This document shows, in pieces, positions 55,373 through 64,000 of a DNA stretch of 64,000 bases. The position numbers and the translations under genes are program-made. Source of the stretch: Vibrio furnissii CIP 102972 (GTDB taxonomy: Bacteria > Pseudomonadota > Gammaproteobacteria > Enterobacterales > Vibrionaceae); NCBI RefSeq assembly GCF_000176175.1, contig NZ_ACZP01000013.1:1257695-1321694 (forward strand), in the 5' to 3' direction. The notes under the pieces are model-generated. The model saw nothing but the letters and a program-made list of their open reading frames with translations. It had not been told where the DNA came from and made no database searches. Each line of letters begins with the position of its first letter. Position 1 is the first letter of the stretch.

Positions 55373-56887
55373 TTACGCGCCTTCGTTGTGCAATTCGAGG
55401 TTAGCCAGCTCTTGCTGAATTTCACGTTCCGTCTTCGCGTCATCGCTGCGCATTGACTCGAGGAAGTCCAGATATTGCTGATCGATGTCGCCCGTCACGT
55501 ACTCGCCGTTAAACACCGAAGTTTCAAACTTGGCGATGTCCTGATTGCCTGCGCGCACAGCGTCAACCAAATCATCTAGCGTTTGGAAGATCAGTGCATC
55601 CGCACCGATTTGTTTACAGATGGCTTCGTTGTCACGACCGTGTGCAATCAGTTCGTTCGCACTTGGCATGTCGATACCGTAAACGTTCGGGAAGCGAATC
55701 TCAGGCGCCGCAGACACCATGTACACTTTCTTCGCACCGGCATCACGCGCCATCTCAATGATCTGCTCTGAGGTTGTGCCGCGAACAATCGAGTCATCCA
55801 CCAGCAGAACGTTTTTGTCTTTAAACTCTGAACGAATGGTGTTGAGTTTACGACGCACTGATTTCTTACGCTGTTGTTGGCCCGGCATGATAAACGTACG
55901 ACCCACGTAACGGTTCTTCACGTAACCTTGGCGGTAGGGCTTATCCAGCGCCTGAGCGATTTGCAGCGCGATATCGCATGATGTTTCTGGAATTGGAATC
56001 ACCACATCGATGTCGAGTTCTGGGAAGTTGGCTTTGATGCGCTCGCCAAGCTTCTTACCCATTTCAACACGCGCGCTGTAGACCGAAATTTTGTCAATGA
56101 ACGAATCAGGACGCGCGAAGTAAACGAATTCAAAAATACATGGATTCAGCACGGGGTGGTCCGCACACTGCTTGGTAAACAGTTCACCGTCAAACGTCGC
56201 GTACACGGCTTCACCCGGCGCAACATCACGCATGAAATCAAAACCAACGGCATCGAGTGCTACCGATTCAGAAGCAACCATGTACTCCGTACGGCCGTTG
56301 ATTTCACGTTTACCTAGGCAGAGCGGGCGAATACCGTGTGGGTCGCGAAATGCAATCATGCCGTGGCCGATGATCATCGCAGTCACCGCGTAAGCACCAC
56401 GAATCGCACGGTGTACATTGGCCACCGCGCGGAAGACGTCTTCTGCTGTCACGTTGCCTTTCACGGTGTCAATCTCGTGCGCCAAGACGTTCAGCAGCAC
56501 TTCTGAGTCAGAAGTCGTGTTGACGTGGCGACGGTCTTTTTCAAACAGTTTCTGGCGAACTTCGTTGGCATTGGTGAGGTTGCCGTTGTGAGCGAGGGTG
56601 ATACCAAATGGCGAGTTGACGTAGAAAGGTTGAGCTTCTGAGGCGCTTGAGCTGCCTGCGGTTGGGTAACGAACGTGTCCGATCCCGACGGAGCCCTGAA
56701 GGCGCTGCATGTGTTTCGCTTCAAAGACATCCTTCACTAAACCGTTCGCTTTACGCAGACGGAAACGATTGCTTTCTATGGTACAAATACCAGCGGCATC
56801 TTGGCCACGATGCTGCAATACCGTTAACGCGTCATAAATTGACTGGTTTACAGGCGTTGTACCCACGATTCCAACAATACCACACAT
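55373..56887 (-). CDS. purF: Amidophosphoribosyltransferase
   Basis: First committed enzyme of purine synthesis, 504 residues. After Met removal the nucleophilic Cys2 (MCGIVGIVG) starts the glutamine amidotransferase domain. The phosphoribosyltransferase domain carries the PRPP loop [14 protein letters not shown]. It follows cvpA by 34 bases, the conserved cvpA-purF arrangement. PurR control would be expected, but no PurR site was verified. Confidence 0.97.
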   Translation of the reverse strand: MCGIVGIVGTTPVNQSIYDALTVLQHRGQDAAGICTIESNRFRLRKANGLVKDVFEAKHMQRLQGSVGIGHVRYPTAGSSSASEAQPFYVNSPFGITLAHNGNLTNANEVRQKLFEKDRRHVNTTSDSEVLLNVLAHEIDTVKGNVTAEDVFRAVANVHRAIRGAYAVTAMIIGHGMIAFRDPHGIRPLCLGKREINGRTEYMVASESVALDAVGFDFMRDVAPGEAVYATFDGELFTKQCADHPVLNPCIFEFVYFARPDSFIDKISVYSARVEMGKKLGERIKANFPELDIDVVIPIPETSCDIALQIAQALDKPYRQGYVKNRYVGRTFIMPGQQQRKKSVRRKLNTIRSEFKDKNVLLVDDSIVRGTTSEQIIEMARDAGAKKVYMVSAAPEIRFPNVYGIDMPSANELIAHGRDNEAICKQIGADALIFQTLDDLVDAVRAGNQDIAKFETSVFNGEYVTGDIDQQYLDFLESMRSDDAKTEREIQQELANLELHNEGA

Positions 56888-56921
56888 GTCCTAATCCTCG
56901 ATTTGCGACAATAGCTGGCGC

Positions 56922-57413
56922 TTAAATCGCGCCAGACAGAAAACTTGATGTTGCTTGTAAGTGCTCGAAGAACGGCGCAATGATTCGGCTAAATTCCGGT
57001 ACCAATTGCGAACTCTTCCACCACTCAGAGCTTGGGAATGCGGTAAACGCATCCATAAAAAATAAGGCCGCTGCCACAATCAGAACCCCACGCAGTGCGC
57101 CAAAGACGACGCCGAGAATTCTGTCTGTACCTGATAGCCCGGTTTTCTGCACCAACTGCGAAATCACGTAGTTCACGATCGCGCCCACAATCAATGTTGC
57201 GACAAACAGCGCGGCAATCGCCGTTCCGTTGCGAAACATGTCATCCTTAATGTTAGTAAAGTATACCGCCAGCTTGGCGTAGTATTCCGAAGCGATGTAA
57301 AACGCTCCAAACCATATCACTAAGGACAAGGCTTCTTTCGCAAAGCCACGAACCAGACTGATCAGTGCAGACAAACCAATCACACTTAAAATGACAATAT
57401 CTAACCAATTCAT
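56922..57413 (-). CDS. cvpA: Colicin V production protein CvpA
   Basis: Inner-membrane protein of 163 residues with about four helices and the family start WLDIVILSVIGLSALISLVRG. It is linked to purF in many gammaproteobacteria and has been tied to envelope homeostasis. It follows dedD by 62 bases. Confidence 0.93.
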   Translation of the reverse strand: MNWLDIVILSVIGLSALISLVRGFAKEALSLVIWFGAFYIASEYYAKLAVYFTNIKDDMFRNGTAIAALFVATLIVGAIVNYVISQLVQKTGLSGTDRILGVVFGALRGVLIVAAALFFMDAFTAFPSSEWWKSSQLVPEFSRIIAPFFEHLQATSSFLSGAI

Positions 57414-57475
57414 GAGTTCTTACATTCTAAGTTGGCGCGCATTTTAACAGAAAAATACGCGACGCAAACGTTTTC

Positions 57476-58033
57476 TTAAGGGTTTAGTGGTTTAAATTTG
57501 AGCAATTGACCTTTCGCGCCGGTAATTTTCTCTAATTCCAGTAACTGTTTTTCCAGCTTACTTTTCGAAACGTCCGGACCGATAATCACTCGAGTAAAAC
57601 CATTTTCTTGTTTGGTATGAGCCTGATAGCCCCGCTTTTGCAGATCGGCCACCACATTCTTCGCATTCTCAGAATTTTTCAGTGCCATGAGCTGAATAAT
57701 CCACGCGCTGTCCTGATAATCATTTTTTTCAGGGACATTTCGCACCGCAGTCGCCAGCGGTTTGCTCGGTTGTGGTGTCGTTGACGACGCAGGATTCGCT
57801 GGCGCGGTATCCACCGCAGTCACCGGCGAATCCGGCAAGGCGACTTGATCTTCCACCGGGTCCAACACTTCAAATTTTTCCACTTCGCTCTCAAGCTCAG
57901 GCTTGATCGGAATACTGGCCATTTCTTCTTTGTAGTGTAGTTTTTTACCATCCAGCACATCCGGTAGCACGATGACCCCGATGGCAACAAGAATGATGGT
58001 ACCAACCAAACGGCTTTGAAATTTACTCGCCAT
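57476..58033 (-). CDS. dedD: SPOR-domain cell-division protein DedD
   Basis: 185 residues with one membrane anchor (about 9-27, LVGTIILVAIGVIVLPDVL), a Pro/Ala-rich linker, and a C-terminal SPOR domain (about 105-185, AWIIQLMALKNSENAKNVV) that binds denuded peptidoglycan at the septum. The gene lies between folC and cvpA, the standard position of dedD. Confidence 0.93.
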   Translation of the reverse strand: MASKFQSRLVGTIILVAIGVIVLPDVLDGKKLHYKEEMASIPIKPELESEVEKFEVLDPVEDQVALPDSPVTAVDTAPANPASSTTPQPSKPLATAVRNVPEKNDYQDSAWIIQLMALKNSENAKNVVADLQKRGYQAHTKQENGFTRVIIGPDVSKSKLEKQLLELEKITGAKGQLLKFKPLNP

Positions 58034-58049
58034 TGATACTCCCTAGGAT

Positions 58050-59318
58050 TTAAGACGGATTGCTGTTTTGCCAATGCTCCAACACTTCACCCACCGTGTG
58101 GAAAGAGCCGGCCACGACTATGACATCGTCCGCTTGCGCTTGTGTCAACGCCGCTTCAAATGCCGCAACCGGATTGGCGTAGCGCATTTGCGACGCCTCA
58201 AGGTATTGGCATAACTCCTCGGCGCTGGCGGCACGCGGGCCACTCAGGGAGGCGGGATACCATTGTTTGACCACGGGCTTCAAAATCGCAAGGGTCGACT
58301 TCACGTCTTTGTCATGCAACATGCCGACCACCAAATGCACGCTTTGGCCGGGGAAACGCAGCTTGAGCTGAGACACCAGGTATTCAGCCGAATGTGGGTT
58401 GTGGGCAACATCCAGTAAAATGGTGGGCGCATCGCTGATTTTCTGCATGCGTCCTGCCAGCGTCGCTTTTTTCAGCCCATCAACAATATTGACGTCACTG
58501 ATTTCAAGCCCAGAACAGCCCAGCGCCATCAATGCCGTCGCTGCGTTTGGCAGCGGCAAGGTGGGCAACGGCAGATCCGTCAGTTCAAACGAGCCTCTGC
58601 GCCATTGCCAGCGCGTCTCGCTCACTTTGTCATACGTAAATTGAATACCGACTTGATGGAATTCCGCGCCGATGTCATCGGCATGCGCTGCCACAGTGGC
58701 TGGCGGTTTCGGTTGACCACAGATCGCCGGTTTCCCCGAACGATAGATACCGGCTTTCTCAAAGCCAATGACATTGATGTCACTGCCCAACCAGTCGACG
58801 TGATCTATGGCCAAGCTGGTAATCACAGAAACATCGTGATCAACCACGTTGGTTGCATCGAGGCGACCGCCAAGGCCGACTTCCAGCAGCACCACATCGA
58901 CCTGCTCGGTTTGGAAAATGCGCAGGGCCGCTAAGGTCCCAAACTCAAAGAGACTCAGTGTGATATCGCCACGTTGCTGCTCGACAAAATCAAACGCTTG
59001 CGTGTGTTGCTCATCCGGTACATCTTGGCCGTTGATACGCACTCGCTCATTGTAGCGAATCAGGTGAGGCGAACTGTACACACCCACCGAATAGCCTGCT
59101 TCGAGCAGAATGGCTTCCATGAGCGCGCAAGTGGAGCCTTTACCATTGGTGCCGGCTACCGTAATCACGGTCGGTGCGGGTTTGGTTAGGTTGGCTTTTT
59201 GAGCGACCGCTTGAACGCGATCAAGACCGAGGTCGATGGCAGAGGAATGAATATGGGTTAAATAATCAAGCCACACCGAAAGAGGCGATGTGGCTTGAGG
59301 AATTGGGTTTTGACTCAT
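58050..59318 (-). CDS. folC: Dihydrofolate synthase/folylpolyglutamate synthase
   Basis: A 422-residue Mur-ligase family enzyme that adds glutamate to dihydropteroate and to folates. P-loop VAGTNGKGSTCALMEA (about 55-70), the LLEVGLGGRLDATNVV block and LLDVAHNPHS are present. It follows accD by 44 bases and precedes dedD by 16 bases. Confidence 0.96.
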   Translation of the reverse strand: MSQNPIPQATSPLSVWLDYLTHIHSSAIDLGLDRVQAVAQKANLTKPAPTVITVAGTNGKGSTCALMEAILLEAGYSVGVYSSPHLIRYNERVRINGQDVPDEQHTQAFDFVEQQRGDITLSLFEFGTLAALRIFQTEQVDVVLLEVGLGGRLDATNVVDHDVSVITSLAIDHVDWLGSDINVIGFEKAGIYRSGKPAICGQPKPPATVAAHADDIGAEFHQVGIQFTYDKVSETRWQWRRGSFELTDLPLPTLPLPNAATALMALGCSGLEISDVNIVDGLKKATLAGRMQKISDAPTILLDVAHNPHSAEYLVSQLKLRFPGQSVHLVVGMLHDKDVKSTLAILKPVVKQWYPASLSGPRAASAEELCQYLEASQMRYANPVAAFEAALTQAQADDVIVVAGSFHTVGEVLEHWQNSNPS

Positions 59319-59362
59319 CTAACGTAGAACCATTATTTTGCTTGGTTTAGTTAGAGCCTACT

Positions 59363-60289
59363 TTACCCTTTTTTGTTCGCTTCTGGTACAGAATATGCGG
59401 CTTCATTTGGCGCATCGTTCACAGAAACCACCAGCGGCGACTCCTGACGTGTCATTTTCGCCAGCAGGCCAGCCACACGCTGACGCATTTCACGACGGTC
59501 AACGATCATATCAATCGCACCGTGCTCCAGCAGGAATTCGCTGCGTTGGAAACCTTCCGGCAACTCTTCGCGCACGGTCTGCTCGATCACGCGACGACCC
59601 GCGAAACCGATCAGTGCTTTCGGCTCACCGATGTTGATGTCACCTAGCATTGCCAGACTCGCAGACACCCCACCCATGGTTGGGTCTGTCATCACGGAGA
59701 TAAACGGGAGACCTTTCGCCGTCAGACGTTCCAGCGCTGCACTAGTTTTGGCCATCTGCATCAGCGACATCAGCGCTTCTTGCATACGGGCACCGCCACT
59801 GGCAGAGAAACAGACTAGACCACAGTTCGCTTCAATCGCCGCTTCAACTGCACGTACGAAACGCGCACCGACAACCGACCCCATTGAACCGCCCATGAAC
59901 GAGAATTCAAACGCACACGCCACGACTGGAATCGTCATCAACTCGCCTTTCATCACAATCAGCGCATCTTTTTCGCCACTGCTCTTCTGCGCAGTCGCAA
60001 GACGCTCTTTGTAACGTTTGGAGTCTTTAAATTTCAGTTTATCTTGCGGTTCGAGTTCGTCCGCGATTTCGTAACGGTTTGCTTCGTCCAAGAACGTTTC
60101 AAGACGACGGCGCGCCTTCATACGCATGTGATGATTACACTTCGGACAAACTTCAAGATTGCGCTCTAGTTCAGCGTAATAAAGCACCTGTTCACATGAT
60201 GTACATTTGGTCCAAACCCCTTCAGGGATAGACGCTTTACGTGAACTTCCGATGTTGCTTTTTTCTAAAATCTTCTCAAGCCAGCTCAT
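59363..60289 (-). CDS. accD: Acetyl-CoA carboxylase carboxyltransferase subunit beta
   Basis: A 308-residue subunit of the carboxyltransferase for malonyl-CoA synthesis. A four-cysteine zinc ribbon (C29, C32, C48, C51) precedes the crotonase-like catalytic domain ([37 protein letters not shown]). The upstream 176-base gap to truA may hold its promoter. Confidence 0.97.
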   Translation of the reverse strand: MSWLEKILEKSNIGSSRKASIPEGVWTKCTSCEQVLYYAELERNLEVCPKCNHHMRMKARRRLETFLDEANRYEIADELEPQDKLKFKDSKRYKERLATAQKSSGEKDALIVMKGELMTIPVVACAFEFSFMGGSMGSVVGARFVRAVEAAIEANCGLVCFSASGGARMQEALMSLMQMAKTSAALERLTAKGLPFISVMTDPTMGGVSASLAMLGDINIGEPKALIGFAGRRVIEQTVREELPEGFQRSEFLLEHGAIDMIVDRREMRQRVAGLLAKMTRQESPLVVSVNDAPNEAAYSVPEANKKG

Positions 60290-60465
60290 GCAAGACCTTT
60301 TACTCTCTCATCTGCCGCTGTATTGCGACAGATTCTAATTCGACATTAACGCGTGTGGATTAAAGCATAGAAAATGCCAACTGTGGACAAAAAACTGGTT
60401 GTACCTATTTCTTGTACGGGCATCCCACGCACAATATTGTTCATTTTTGAACCGATTACTGCCAA

Positions 60466-61260
60466 TTAGTTCAAATTCTCAGGTAAGAATAGCGGACCAA
60501 GCGGCGCTTTGGGTAAATCAAACACTGCTGGGTAGTCCACATCAACCAGATATAAGCCTTCTGCCTTGGCTGTCGCCCCCGCCAGTTTGCGGTCTTTGGC
60601 TTCCAGCAGCCACTGAATCCACTCGGGCTCCTGCTCACCACGACCCACGGCAATTAAACTGCCGGTAATATTACGCACCATATGGTGGACAAACGCATTC
60701 GCTTTAATATCAATCACAACGTAGCGCTCGTGGCGAGTTACATTTAAGTGCATTATGTTACGCCAAGGACTACGTGACTGACAATGCACGGCACGAAATG
60801 ACGTGAAGTCATTCTCACCCAGCAAGAATTGACCCGCTTGATGCATGCGTGCCACATCAAGCTCACCGTGATAATGGCTGACACCGGTGGCCAGAATTCC
60901 CGGACGGAACATGTGATTGTAGATCACGTAGCGATACCGGCGTGCCGTGGCACTAAAACGAGCATGAAACTCATCCGGCACTTCTTTTGCCCAGCGCACC
61001 GCAATATTTTTCGGCAAATTGGCATTGGCACCCATTGTCCACGCGATCATTTTACGCGTTGCCGTCGTGTCAAAATGAACCACTTGTCCGGTTCCGTGCA
61101 CACCCGCATCAGTGCGACCAGCACACTGGACTTCAACCGGATGGTTTGCGATAACCGACAAGGCTTTTTCCAGTTCTTCCTGGACACTATTGACTTCGCG
61201 TTGGCGCTGCCAGCCATAATATTGAGTGCCGTCATACTCGATACCCAGAGCGATTCTCAT
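60466..61260 (-). CDS. truA: tRNA pseudouridine(38-40) synthase TruA
   Basis: A 264-residue enzyme that forms pseudouridine at positions 38-40 of the tRNA anticodon arm. The catalytic aspartate is D51 in [15 protein letters not shown]. The C-terminal half keeps [10 protein letters not shown] of the family. The neighbour fimV upstream is the usual one in Vibrio and Pseudomonas. Confidence 0.96.
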   Translation of the reverse strand: MRIALGIEYDGTQYYGWQRQREVNSVQEELEKALSVIANHPVEVQCAGRTDAGVHGTGQVVHFDTTATRKMIAWTMGANANLPKNIAVRWAKEVPDEFHARFSATARRYRYVIYNHMFRPGILATGVSHYHGELDVARMHQAGQFLLGENDFTSFRAVHCQSRSPWRNIMHLNVTRHERYVVIDIKANAFVHHMVRNITGSLIAVGRGEQEPEWIQWLLEAKDRKLAGATAKAEGLYLVDVDYPAVFDLPKAPLGPLFLPENLN

Positions 61261-61338
61261 GTTCTCTTTCTCTTAAAAACGAAGGCGTTGAAAATGGGTC
61301 GGGCAGTATAAACCCTAACGGGGTTAATTTCTAATGGG

Positions 61339-61368
61339 GTAAAAAAAGAGGTAACTCAGTTACCTCTT
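61339..61368 (-). terminator. Terminator of fimV
   Basis: AAGAGGTAAC (61346-61355) with GTTACCTCTT (61359-61368) forms a perfect 10-bp stem followed by seven T residues on the minus strand, 19 bases after the fimV stop. Confidence 0.9.
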
Positions 61369-61386
61369 CTTGTTACCACGATGTGC

Positions 61387-64000
61387 TTATACGCGTCCGT
61401 TAATCACATCAATCAAGCGTTTGGCTTGTTGACGAATGTCGTCGCTGCCATCCACGATGGCTTCTTCCAGCAACTTAACCGCACCTTTCTCATCGTTCAT
61501 TTCCATATAGATTTTGGCCAGATCCAACTTGCCTGCGGCTTCGGAGTTGTTATCCACATCCACATCCGAGATATCACCGATCACATCAGGAAACTCGTTG
61601 AGCCCCACATCCAGCTTCAACGCTTCATCATCAGGGTTAAACGCCGGATCGTCGCGTTCCACTTGCGCCATCAGCTCGTCAATGGTCATAAACTGGTTCT
61701 GTGTCGGATCGAAATCAGCGATATCTTCCTGCGTTCCCCAGTTTTCGGTTTCCACTTCCGGCTGCTGATTTTGAATGTCCTGTTGCCATACCGCTTGCTC
61801 ATCTTCCGGCACTTCATCGGGAATGATCGCTTGTTGATCCGGTGTCAAACTGAAGCCGTTCCAATCTTCGCCACCCATTTGCAACATGGCATCAATGTCC
61901 ATGCCTGCGCTATCAATGGTTTTCGCGTCCATCGGTTGGTCAAAGGCGAATCCATCAGCGGATTCATTGTCATTCAGCAGTGAGTCGAGGGCTTGCTCAT
62001 CAAATTCTTGATGCGCCATCGATTCAAAATCAATGCCCTGCTCTGCTTTCGGCTCAATCGCTTCACTCACTTCGTCCGCTTGCGACGAAGCCGTTGAGGC
62101 TTCTGACACCTCCGGTTCGGCGATGGCATCAGCTAAGGCGTCCGCTTCGTTGTACTCCGGCAGCTCGACATCATCAAACTCAAACTCGTCGTCAGCTTCA
62201 GCTTGTGGCGACTCAATCTCTGCATCGTCTTGAACTGGTTCTGCCAGTTCACCCGATATATCCGGTTCAGCAATCGCATCGGCTAAGGCGTCCGCTTCGC
62301 TGTACTCCGGCAATTCGACATCATCGAAATCAAACTCGTCGTCAGCTTCAGCTTGTGGCGACTCAAGCTCTGAATTGTCTTGAATGAATGCTTCCGGTTC
62401 ACCCGATACATTCGGTTCAGCAATCGCATCAGCTAAGGCGTCCGCTTCGTTGTACTCCGGCAATTCGATATCATCGAACTCAAACTCGTCGTCAGCTTCT
62501 GCTTGTGGCGGCTCAATTTCTGCGTCGTCTTGAACTGGTTCTGCCGGTTCTCCCGATACCTCCGGTTCCGCAATCGCATCGGCTAAGGCGTCCGATTCGC
62601 TGTACTCCGGCAATTCGAGATCATCGAACTCAAACTCGTCGTCAGTTTCAGCTTGTGGCGGATCAATCTCTGCATCGTCTTGAACGAATACTTCCGGTTC
62701 ACCCGATACCTCCGGTTCAGCAATCGCATCAGCTAGAGCGTCCGCTTCGCTGTACTCCGGCAGCTCGAGATCATCGAACTCAAACTCGTCGTCAGCTTCA
62801 GCTTGTGGCAGCTCAATCTCTACATCGTCTTGAGCTGGTTCTTCCGATTCACCCGATACCTCCGGTTCAGCAATCGCATCGGCTAAGGCGTCCGCTTCGC
62901 TGTACTCCGGCAGCTCGAGATCATCGAACTCAAACTCGTCGTCAGCTTCAGCTTGTGGCAGCTCAATCTCTACATCGTCTTGAGCTGGTTCTTCCGGTTC
63001 ACCCGATACCTCCGGCTCAGCAATCGCATCGGCTAAGGCGTCCGCTTCGTTGTATTCCGGCAACTCAACATCATCGAACTCAAACTCGTCGTCAGTTTCA
63101 GCTTGTGGTGGCTCAATATCTGAATCGTCTTGAACTGGCGCTTCGAGTTCACCCGATACTTCCGGTTCAGCAATCGCATCGGCTAAGGCGTCCGCTTCGC
63201 TGTACTCCGGTAGATCGAGATCATCGAACTCAAACTCGTCGTCAGCTTCTGCTTGTGGTGGTTCAATGTCTGAATCGTCTTGAACTGGCGCTTCGAGTTC
63301 ACCCGACACATCAGGCTCGGCCATGGCATACGCGAGTGCATCAGCTTCGCTGTACTCCGGCAGCTCGAGATCATCGAACTCAAACTCGTCGTCAGCCGTA
63401 ACTGGCTGCTCTACAGCATTGTCTTGCTCCGGCGCTTCCAGTTCACCCGAGACATTTGGTTCGGCCATGGCATCCGCGAGTGCATCAGCTTCGCTGTATT
63501 CTGGCAACGCCGCGTCATCGAAGCCAAACTCATCTTCTGCTTCTGCATCTAAAAATTCAGCAGCCAGTGCGTCTTCGCTCACATCCGTTTCAGCCGGTAA
63601 TTCGGCTTCGGCCATCGCGTCAGCAAAAGCAGCTGCGTCGGTTTCTTTTGGCTGTTCAATATCGTTGAAACCAAATGCTTCTTCGGCCTCAGCGTCTAAG
63701 AATTCCGCCGCCAATGCGTCTTCACTCGCCTCAACATCCGCTAACGGTTCCGATTCAAGCTGCGCTTCAGCGATCATGTCATCGATGGCGTTCTCTTCTG
63801 GCAATGACGGTTCATCCGCCGTGTCTTGAACGCGATCCTGAGATACCGACTCCTGAGTCTCATCCAGTTCCGCCATAAAATCAGCTGAGGAAAGCGGCGC
63901 ATCGTCCGCCATGGATGATGCTGGAGGCAATTCGCTTTCGGCAGACTGTTCCATTGCGTCGTCGAGCAACCAATCGTCATCTTGAGGCACGCCAAATTCA
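61387..64000 (-). CDS. fimV: FimV/HubP-type polar landmark protein, C-terminal part
   Basis: The frame enters from beyond 64000, so the N-terminal membrane and LysM parts are missing. What is visible is a very acidic region with Asp/Glu and Ala, including about ten tandem repeats of 50 residues around ELPEYSEADALADAIAEP and DDEFEFDD. It ends with the conserved FimV C-terminal helical domain (LDLAKIYMEMNDEKGAVKLL). In Vibrio the homologue HubP anchors ParA-like proteins and chemotaxis and flagellar regulators at the cell pole. The GTG at 63990 is only an internal codon. Confidence 0.93.
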   Translation of the reverse strand, partial: EFGVPQDDDWLLDDAMEQSAESELPPASSMADDAPLSSADFMAELDETQESVSQDRVQDTADEPSLPEENAIDDMIAEAQLESEPLADVEASEDALAAEFLDAEAEEAFGFNDIEQPKETDAAAFADAMAEAELPAETDVSEDALAAEFLDAEAEDEFGFDDAALPEYSEADALADAMAEPNVSGELEAPEQDNAVEQPVTADDEFEFDDLELPEYSEADALAYAMAEPDVSGELEAPVQDDSDIEPPQAEADDEFEFDDLDLPEYSEADALADAIAEPEVSGELEAPVQDDSDIEPPQAETDDEFEFDDVELPEYNEADALADAIAEPEVSGEPEEPAQDDVEIELPQAEADDEFEFDDLELPEYSEADALADAIAEPEVSGESEEPAQDDVEIELPQAEADDEFEFDDLELPEYSEADALADAIAEPEVSGEPEVFVQDDAEIDPPQAETDDEFEFDDLELPEYSESDALADAIAEPEVSGEPAEPVQDDAEIEPPQAEADDEFEFDDIELPEYNEADALADAIAEPNVSGEPEAFIQDNSELESPQAEADDEFDFDDVELPEYSEADALADAIAEPDISGELAEPVQDDAEIESPQAEADDEFEFDDVELPEYNEADALADAIAEPEVSEASTASSQADEVSEAIEPKAEQGIDFESMAHQEFDEQALDSLLNDNESADGFAFDQPMDAKTIDSAGMDIDAMLQMGGEDWNGFSLTPDQQAIIPDEVPEDEQAVWQQDIQNQQPEVETENWGTQEDIADFDPTQNQFMTIDELMAQVERDDPAFNPDDEALKLDVGLNEFPDVIGDISDVDVDNNSEAAGKLDLAKIYMEMNDEKGAVKLLEEAIVDGSDDIRQQAKRLIDVINGRV
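62110..63510 (-). repeat. About ten tandem 150-base repeats inside fimV
   Basis: A 150-base unit recurs in register, for example with GTCAGCTTCAGCTTGTGGC-like blocks at 62191, 62341, 62491, 62641, 62791, 62941, 63091 and 63241. It encodes 50 residues built on LPEYSEADALADAIAEP. The outer copies are more diverged than the inner ones. Being a multiple of three, copy changes keep the frame. Confidence 0.95.

Noticed and set aside
62388..63401. A 337-codon open frame opposite fimV
   Set aside because: It is a shadow of the 150-base fimV repeats, rich in Arg, Leu and Pro, with no ribosome-binding site.
63990..64000. GTG at 63990 as the start of fimV
   Set aside because: The reading frame continues upstream to the window edge, and a FimV protein should have an N-terminal membrane and LysM part, so the gene is cut by the window.

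Overview
The window is a stretch of chromosome from a gammaproteobacterium of the genus Vibrio. The evidence is a luxU-luxO pair with a divergent Qrr small RNA, a motY sodium-motor gene, a complete rnfABCDGE operon, two FadL-type porins and a fimV gene beside truA. From memory, the overall gene order (recR-ybaB-dnaX-apt ... fadJI ... metG ... zntA ... moaABCDE ... luxOU-qrr1-uvrB ... rnf-nth-gloA ... motY-rnt ... purF-cvpA-dedD-folC-accD-truA-fimV) matches the larger chromosome of Vibrio cholerae. The species cannot be fixed from the sequence alone. Almost all of it is core genome, with no insertion sequence, prophage, integron or CRISPR array visible.

Layout. 1-4.5 kb: minus-strand operon apt-dnaX-ybaB-recR, then a DUF454 gene and a 43-residue membrane peptide gene. 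4.6-7.6 kb: an RssB-like response regulator divergent from a LysR regulator, then a YdjA-type nitroreductase. 7.7-16.1 kb: a fatty-acid block with fadI-fadJ (own promoter and FadR-like operator), a candidate structured small RNA, an ECF sigma factor translationally coupled to a DUF3379 membrane protein, and two tandem fadL paralogues. 16.1-24 kb: low-molecular-weight tyrosine phosphatase, an unknown protein, a soluble double-PAS chemoreceptor, cobA/btuR, asmA, udk, apbC. 24-31.2 kb: metG, an unknown membrane-anchored protein, udp, zntA with a ZntR-type promoter, and a CBS-domain protein. 31.4-36.4 kb: a PAS-GGDEF protein, moaABCDE behind a Moco-type riboswitch, and a YvcK/CofD-family gene. 36.4-41.1 kb: luxU, luxO, qrr1, uvrB, a DnaA-box-rich gap and tRNA-Asn. 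41.1-43.9 kb: an octanucleotide tandem repeat and a stand-alone pyruvate formate-lyase gene. 44-51.5 kb: rnfABCDGE, nth, gloA. 51.5-55.3 kb: a DUF2753 gene behind a Fur-box palindrome, motY, rnt, and an Na+/H+ antiporter family gene. 55.4-64 kb: purF, cvpA, dedD, folC, accD, truA and the 3' part of fimV, which runs off the window.

The genes form several working units: replication/recombination (dnaX, ybaB, recR, uvrB, nth), long-chain fatty-acid uptake and beta-oxidation (two fadL, fadI, fadJ), molybdenum cofactor synthesis (moaA-E), quorum-sensing phosphorelay (luxU, luxO, qrr1), Na+-linked redox and motility (rnf, motY) and housekeeping biosynthesis. The less ordinary items are a conserved-looking dnaX frameshift site, two candidate small RNAs, a DARS1-like DnaA-box cluster upstream of uvrB, the orphan pfl beside tRNA-Asn with nine tandem octamers, long tandem repeats in rnfC and fimV, and a G8 tract inside the RssB-like gene.
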